From an uncultured Gammaproteobacteria bacterium (GTDB lineage Bacteria; Pseudomonadota; Gammaproteobacteria; Pseudomonadales; Pseudohongiellaceae), in contig CALEJT010000014.1 of NCBI GenBank assembly GCA_937898685.1, forward strand, positions 76,913 to 140,912: a stretch of DNA of 64,000 bases, given 5' to 3'. This document shows, piece by piece, positions 60,464-64,000 of the stretch. The position numbers and the translations under genes were made by a program. Numbering within the stretch: the first letter of the stretch is position 1; the number at the start of each line of letters is the position of its first letter. The notes under the pieces are model-generated. The model had not been told where the DNA came from, searched no databases, and saw only the letters and a program-made list of their open reading frames with translations.

Positions 60464-61384
60464 ATGACTCCCGCCATATCGATCCGCGATCTCTACAAGA
60501 CCTACGACAACGGACACAAAGCGCTCAATGGCATCAACCTCGAAGTGCAGCAGGGTGATTTCTTTGCGCTGCTCGGTGCCAACGGTGCCGGCAAGTCCAC
60601 CACGATCGGCATAATTTCCACGCTGGTCCGCAAGACCTCCGGCACGGTGGAAGTGTTCGGCAAGAACGTCGACATCAATACCTACGAAACCAAGCTCGAT
60701 CTCGGCGTCGTGCCGCAGGAGATCAACTTCAACCACTTCGAGAAGGTGTTCGACATCGTCGTCACCCAAGGCGGCTATTACGGCATGCCGCTCAAGCTGG
60801 CGAAGGAGAGGGCGGAGAAGTATCTGCGCCAGCTGGGCCTGTGGGACAAGCACAACCAGCAGGCGCGCGTGTTGTCCGGCGGTATGAAGCGGCGTCTTCT
60901 GATCGCGCGCGCCCTGGTGCACGAGCCGCGTCTTCTGATCCTCGATGAACCTACGGCTGGTGTGGACATCGAACTGCGCCGCTCCACTTGGGATTTCCTG
61001 CAGGACATCAACAAGTCCGGCACCACCATCATCCTCACCACGCACTATCTGGAAGAGGCGGAGCAGCTGTGCCGCAACATCGCCATGATCGACAAGGGTG
61101 AGATCGTGGTGAACACCTCGATGAAGGAACTCCTGCAACGTCTCAATCAGGAGCTCTTCGTGCTCGATACCTTCACTCCGTTGCAACAGGCACCGGAGCT
61201 GCCCGGCTTCGCCACCAACCTCGTCGACGAAACCACGCTCGAGATCAGCATCACGCGCCAGCAGGATCTCAACCAGGTGTTCGAGATGCTGAGCGCCCGC
61301 GGCATCAGCGTGAAAAGCATGCGCAACAAGTCGAACCGTTTGGAGCAGCTCTTCGTCTCGCTGCTGCAAAAGAATCAAGCCTGA
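60464..61384 (+). CDS. ABC transporter ATP-binding protein, YadG-like
   Basis: A 306-aa ABC ATPase starting at ATG 60464; upstream in-frame sequence overlaps the terminator and is excluded. Walker A GANGAGKST at 38-46, signature LSGGMKRR at ~140, Walker B LLILDEPTAG at ~160 and H-loop LTTHYLEEA. It belongs to the ABC-2/YadG group, which pairs with one permease (next gene, 11 bp away). It energises export of an unknown, perhaps lipid-like or polysaccharide, substrate. Confidence 0.95.
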   Translation: MTPAISIRDLYKTYDNGHKALNGINLEVQQGDFFALLGANGAGKSTTIGIISTLVRKTSGTVEVFGKNVDINTYETKLDLGVVPQEINFNHFEKVFDIVVTQGGYYGMPLKLAKERAEKYLRQLGLWDKHNQQARVLSGGMKRRLLIARALVHEPRLLILDEPTAGVDIELRRSTWDFLQDINKSGTTIILTTHYLEEAEQLCRNIAMIDKGEIVVNTSMKELLQRLNQELFVLDTFTPLQQAPELPGFATNLVDETTLEISITRQQDLNQVFEMLSARGISVKSMRNKSNRLEQLFVSLLQKNQA

Positions 61385-61395
61385 AGTGAGCAGCC

Positions 61396-62169
61396 ATGAC
61401 GACTTCGTACAAACTGATTGCTCTGCAAACGATCCTGATCAAGGAAATACGCCGCTTCACGCGCATCTGGGTGCAGACCCTGGTGCCTCCCGTAATCACG
61501 ATCGCACTGTACTTCGTGATCTTCGGCAACCTGATCGGCCGCCGCATCGGCGACATGGGTGGCTACACCTACATGGAGTTCATCGTGCCCGGCCTGATCA
61601 TGATGGCGGTGGTGAACAACTCCTATGCCAACGTGGTGTCTTCCTTCTTCAGCCAGAAATTCCAGCGCAGTGTGGAAGAGCTCTTGGTGTCGCCGGTGCC
61701 CAACCACATCATCCTGCTCGGCTTCGTATTGGGCGGTGTGGCGCGTGGCCTCTGCGTGGGCCTGATCGCTTCGGTGATCGCGCTCTTCTTCAGCGGCCTG
61801 CACATGCACAACATCTTCGTCACCATTGCAGTGGTGCTGATGTCGTCGGTGGTGTTCTCGTTGGGTGGCTTCATCAACGCCGTCTACGCGCGCAACTTCG
61901 ATGACATTTCGATCATTCCCACCTTCTTCCTGACGCCTCTCATCTATCTCGGTGGGGTGTTCTACTCGGTGGAGCTGTTGCCCGGCATCTGGCAGACCGT
62001 GTCGCACTTCAATCCGATCTTCTACATGATCAACGCCTTCCGCTATGGCGTGTTGGGCGTGTCCGACGTGGACGTGAGCTATGCCTTCGGCATTCTGCTG
62101 CTCTTCACGGTTGGGCTTTTCGCTTATGCAATGTATTTACTCCACCGCGGCAAGGGGCTGCGTCACTGA
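61396..62169 (+). CDS. ABC-2 type permease, YadH-like
   Basis: A 257-aa membrane protein with six helices. It begins with an amphipathic segment (LIKEIRRFTRIWVQTLVPP), then YFVIFGNLIGRRIG, GGYTYMEFIVPGLIMMAVVNNSY and RSVEELLVSPVPNHIILLG, and ends VSDVDVSYAFGILLLFTVGL. These match the ABC-2 permeases of the YadH/NodJ kind. It forms the exporter with the preceding ATPase. Its stop overlaps the start of queF (ATGA), so the three genes form one operon. Confidence 0.95.
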   Translation: MTTSYKLIALQTILIKEIRRFTRIWVQTLVPPVITIALYFVIFGNLIGRRIGDMGGYTYMEFIVPGLIMMAVVNNSYANVVSSFFSQKFQRSVEELLVSPVPNHIILLGFVLGGVARGLCVGLIASVIALFFSGLHMHNIFVTIAVVLMSSVVFSLGGFINAVYARNFDDISIIPTFFLTPLIYLGGVFYSVELLPGIWQTVSHFNPIFYMINAFRYGVLGVSDVDVSYAFGILLLFTVGLFAYAMYLLHRGKGLRH

Positions 62170-63020
62170 TGAACGACTCCACTCACGGCAGCCACCTTCC
62201 ACTAGGCAAACAGGTCGACTATCCCGAGCACTACGATCCGAATCTGCTCGCACCGATCCCGCGTCTGGTCAATCGCGAAAAGCTCGGCCTCTACGGCACC
62301 ATCCTGCCGTTCTGCGGTGCGGACGTGTGGAATGCCTATGAACTGTCCTGGCTCAATCCAGCGGGTGTGCCGCAGGTGGCGCGTGGACGCTTCATCTTCC
62401 GTCATGACACACCGAACCTGATCGAGTCGAAATCGCTCAAGCTGTACCTCAATTCGCTCAACCAGGAGCGTTTCGCCAGCCGGGAGGAAGTGCGCGAGCG
62501 CATCACCGCGGATCTGTCGACCGCAGCCGGCGCGCAGGTGGAAGTGTTCGTGGCGCCGTTCTCGGGCATGCAGGAACTGTTGGAAGCGCCGAGTGGGCTC
62601 TGTCTCGATGCACTCGACGTCGAATGCACGCTCTACCAGCCGGACCCGCAACTGCTGCGCCTGGCCGGCGAAAACGCGGCCTTCACCGAACTCGTGGACG
62701 AGGTGCTCTACACGGATCTGTTCCGCTCGCGCTGTCCGATCACGGGCCAGCCGGATTGGGCCACGGTGACCGTGTGCTATCAGGGCGCGCAGATCGATCA
62801 CGAAGCCTTGCTGCGCTACCTGGTGTCCTATCGTCTGCACGACGATTTTCACGAGAACTGTGTCGAGCGCATCTTTTGTGACATCCTCGACCGCTGTCAG
62901 CCGCAGTCGCTGAGCGTCGAGGCCAATTTCACGCGTCGCGGCGGGCTCGACATCAACCCAGTGCGCAGCACCAGTGAAATGACCAACTATGCGGCCCTGC
63001 CGCGCTACCTGAGACAGTAA
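62169..63020 (+). CDS. queF: NADPH-dependent 7-cyano-7-deazaguanine reductase
   Basis: A 283-aa enzyme of the long (E. coli YqcD-type) QueF family, which reduces preQ0 to preQ1 for queuosine in tRNA. The NADPH-contact motif ESKSLKLY lies at 86-93. The C-terminal half has the catalytic Cys189 and Asp196 in RCPITGQPDWATV, seven residues apart as in the family. The end matches TRRGGLDINPVRS. Its start codon overlaps the permease stop, so no separate riboswitch could fit directly upstream. Confidence 0.97.
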   Translation: MNDSTHGSHLPLGKQVDYPEHYDPNLLAPIPRLVNREKLGLYGTILPFCGADVWNAYELSWLNPAGVPQVARGRFIFRHDTPNLIESKSLKLYLNSLNQERFASREEVRERITADLSTAAGAQVEVFVAPFSGMQELLEAPSGLCLDALDVECTLYQPDPQLLRLAGENAAFTELVDEVLYTDLFRSRCPITGQPDWATVTVCYQGAQIDHEALLRYLVSYRLHDDFHENCVERIFCDILDRCQPQSLSVEANFTRRGGLDINPVRSTSEMTNYAALPRYLRQ

Positions 63021-63036
63021 GGAAGGGGAGAAGAGG

Positions 63037-63582
63037 ATGGATGCATTGACGGCACTGCACACCCGCACCGCGGCACCACGCCTGGTGGAACCGGCTCCGG
63101 AAGGCGCCGAGCTCGAAGCCATACTCAAGGCCGGCCTGCGCGCGCCCGACCACGGCATGCTGCGCCCCTGGCGCTTCCTGCTGGTGAAGGGCGACGCGCG
63201 CCAGAAGCTGGGCCAGCTCTTCGTCGACGCCACGCAGCCGCCGGAAGAGAAGCGCAAGAAATTGGAAGAAGCGCCGCTGCGTGCACCGCTCGTGATCGTC
63301 GGCATCGCCAACGTGAAGGAAGTGGACGGCATTCCCGCGATCGAACAGGCCAACTCCGTCGCCGCCGCACTGCAGAACATGAGCGTGGCCATTCATGCGC
63401 TTGGCTATGGCTCCATCTGGCGCACCGGCGCCGTGGCACATGATCCGCGCGTGAAAGCGGCTCTGGGCCTCGCCGCCACTGATGAGATCGTGGGTTTCCT
63501 GTATGTCGGTACGCCGACGGTGAAGGATCGTCCGGCGCCGGAGTTGGCGATCGGAGATTACGTGAGCGAGTGGGGAGTTTGA
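63037..63582 (+). CDS. Nitroreductase family protein, YdjA-like
   Basis: A 181-aa FMN-dependent oxidoreductase. Sequence hallmarks are an N-terminal LHTRTAAPRLVEPAP, the R-A-P-D-H motif in LRAPDHGMLRPWRFLLVKG, a long NSVAAALQNMSVAIHALGYGSIWRTG helix and the C-terminal GFLYVGTP. It is shorter than typical nitroreductases, as is YdjA. The substrate is unknown. It starts 16 bp after queF with AAGGAAGGGGAG upstream and probably shares the operon. Confidence 0.92.
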   Translation: MDALTALHTRTAAPRLVEPAPEGAELEAILKAGLRAPDHGMLRPWRFLLVKGDARQKLGQLFVDATQPPEEKRKKLEEAPLRAPLVIVGIANVKEVDGIPAIEQANSVAAALQNMSVAIHALGYGSIWRTGAVAHDPRVKAALGLAATDEIVGFLYVGTPTVKDRPAPELAIGDYVSEWGV

Positions 63583-63595
63583 GCGTCGCCAACGC

Positions 63596-63624
63596 TTGAG
63601 TTTGCAGGCCTATTTCGCTAAAGT
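63596..63624 (+). promoter_or_regulatory. tRNA-Ser promoter
   Basis: A -35 box TTGAGT (63596-63601) and a -10 box TAAAGT (63619-63624) separated by 17 bp. The transcript would include a ~118-nt leader before the tRNA. Confidence 0.65.
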
Positions 63625-63748
63625 GCGCGCCTTTCGCGCTGCCGCCCTCCGTGGGTGGTGCGGTGGTCCAGGATGGACAACCGTTGCTGCATCGGCACCC
63701 GCAGGTGCCTGCAGCGAGCCGGCTCCCAGAGCCGGTACGACAGATTTA

Positions 63749-63836
63749 GGTGAGGTGTCCGAGTGGTTGAAGGAGCACGCCTGGAAAGTGTGTATACGGA
63801 AACGTATCGAGGGTTCGAATCCCTCCCTCACCGCCA
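63749..63836 (+). tRNA. tRNA-Ser (anticodon GGA)
   Basis: An 88-nt class II cloverleaf: acceptor GGTGAGG/CCTCACC, D-arm GTCCGAGTGGTTGAAGGAGC, anticodon loop CTGGAAA with GGA, long variable arm (TGTATACGGAAACGTATC) and T-loop GTTCGAATC; CCA is encoded. Confidence 0.96.
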
Positions 63837-64000
63837 CTAATAAGTTCCGTCGTAACTCTCATCCAGAAAGCGGTGAGGGTTGGGGTGAGAACCCTCCGTT
63901 CGACAAGCGTTGACGTAGTCAACGCGCAGCACGGCCCGCAGGGCCGCCCCGAAGGGGTGAGCCGCGCAGCGGCGAATAATCCCTCCCTCACCGCCACTAA
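63818..64000. repeat. Direct repeat of the tRNA-Ser 3' end (possible attachment site)
   Basis: The 23 bases at 63818-63840 (tRNA-Ser 3' end, CCA and four following bases) recur exactly at 63978-64000, a 160-bp period. The second copy may continue beyond the window. The 137 bp in between hold no gene. A short duplicated tRNA end is the typical mark of an integrase target site; no integrase is visible here. Confidence 0.7.

Noticed and set aside
62100..62169. preQ1 riboswitch before queF
   Set aside because: queF starts inside the permease stop codon (ATGA) and the upstream bases are coding; no aptamer fits.

Overview
The window is GC-rich chromosomal DNA, densely coded, from what looks like a gammaproteobacterium. 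The reasons are long-form QueF, AcnB, the lpxH-ppiB / glnS-cysS arrangement with an adjacent tRNA-Pro-Arg-His cluster (a layout known from Pseudomonas and relatives), and YadG/YadH-type ABC genes. The order or family cannot be fixed from this sequence alone.

Region 1 (1-29169, all + strand) is most of an extracellular contractile injection system (eCIS, relatives Afp/PVC/MAC), running off the left edge. In order it encodes: a very large partial sheath, a tube, a second sheath, a second tube, a small DUF5908-like protein, a LysM tube-cap/baseplate adaptor, a gpD-like hub, a gpV/gp5-like spike, an unusual helical protein where PAAR would be expected, gp25, gpJ, and a gpI-type wedge with an N-terminal beta-propeller. 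Three large surface proteins follow that share an N-terminal domain. One carries a collagen-like stretch and a C-terminal helix-hairpin-helix, one a Cys/Gly-rich insert and coiled coil, and one tail-fibre repeats. Then come a 580-aa protein that may be the tape measure, an AAA+ ATPase, a 64-aa protein, and a 1248-aa candidate effector with an eCIS-core (DUF4157) HExxH domain and a polymorphic-toxin-like C-terminus. Genes are packed with ATGA overlaps or short gaps, so this is probably one transcript. No capsid, terminase, lysis or integrase gene is visible.

Region 2 (29170-39583) is redox/periplasmic. A nested-repeat intergenic region is followed by a Tat-exported gluconate-dehydrogenase-subunit-3-like protein with its GMC oxidoreductase, and an NTF2-like gene on the other strand. 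Next is a five-gene operon: DUF1592/PSD1-type haem protein, DUF1552 Tat protein, exported ankyrin protein and two tandem monohaem cytochromes c. It ends at a bidirectional terminator.

Region 3 (39585-48909) is accessory/general: an RND efflux pump and its lipoprotein adaptor (no outer-membrane factor), an EamA transporter, a DUF4097-like exported protein, a DUF3750 protein, a Sua5/TsaC-type threonylcarbamoyl-AMP synthase and an SRPBCC protein. About 118-bp REP/MITE-like repeats lie between several of these.

Region 4 (48910-64000) is housekeeping: acnB, a DUF1289 gene, lpxH-ppiB, glnS, cysS, tRNA-Pro/Arg/His, a GAF-GGDEF protein, dimeric dUTPase, a membrane-anchored unknown, a candidate small RNA with terminator, an ABC exporter pair with queF, a nitroreductase and tRNA-Ser(GGA). 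The 3' end of that tRNA is repeated exactly 160 bp downstream at the window edge, an att-like pattern.
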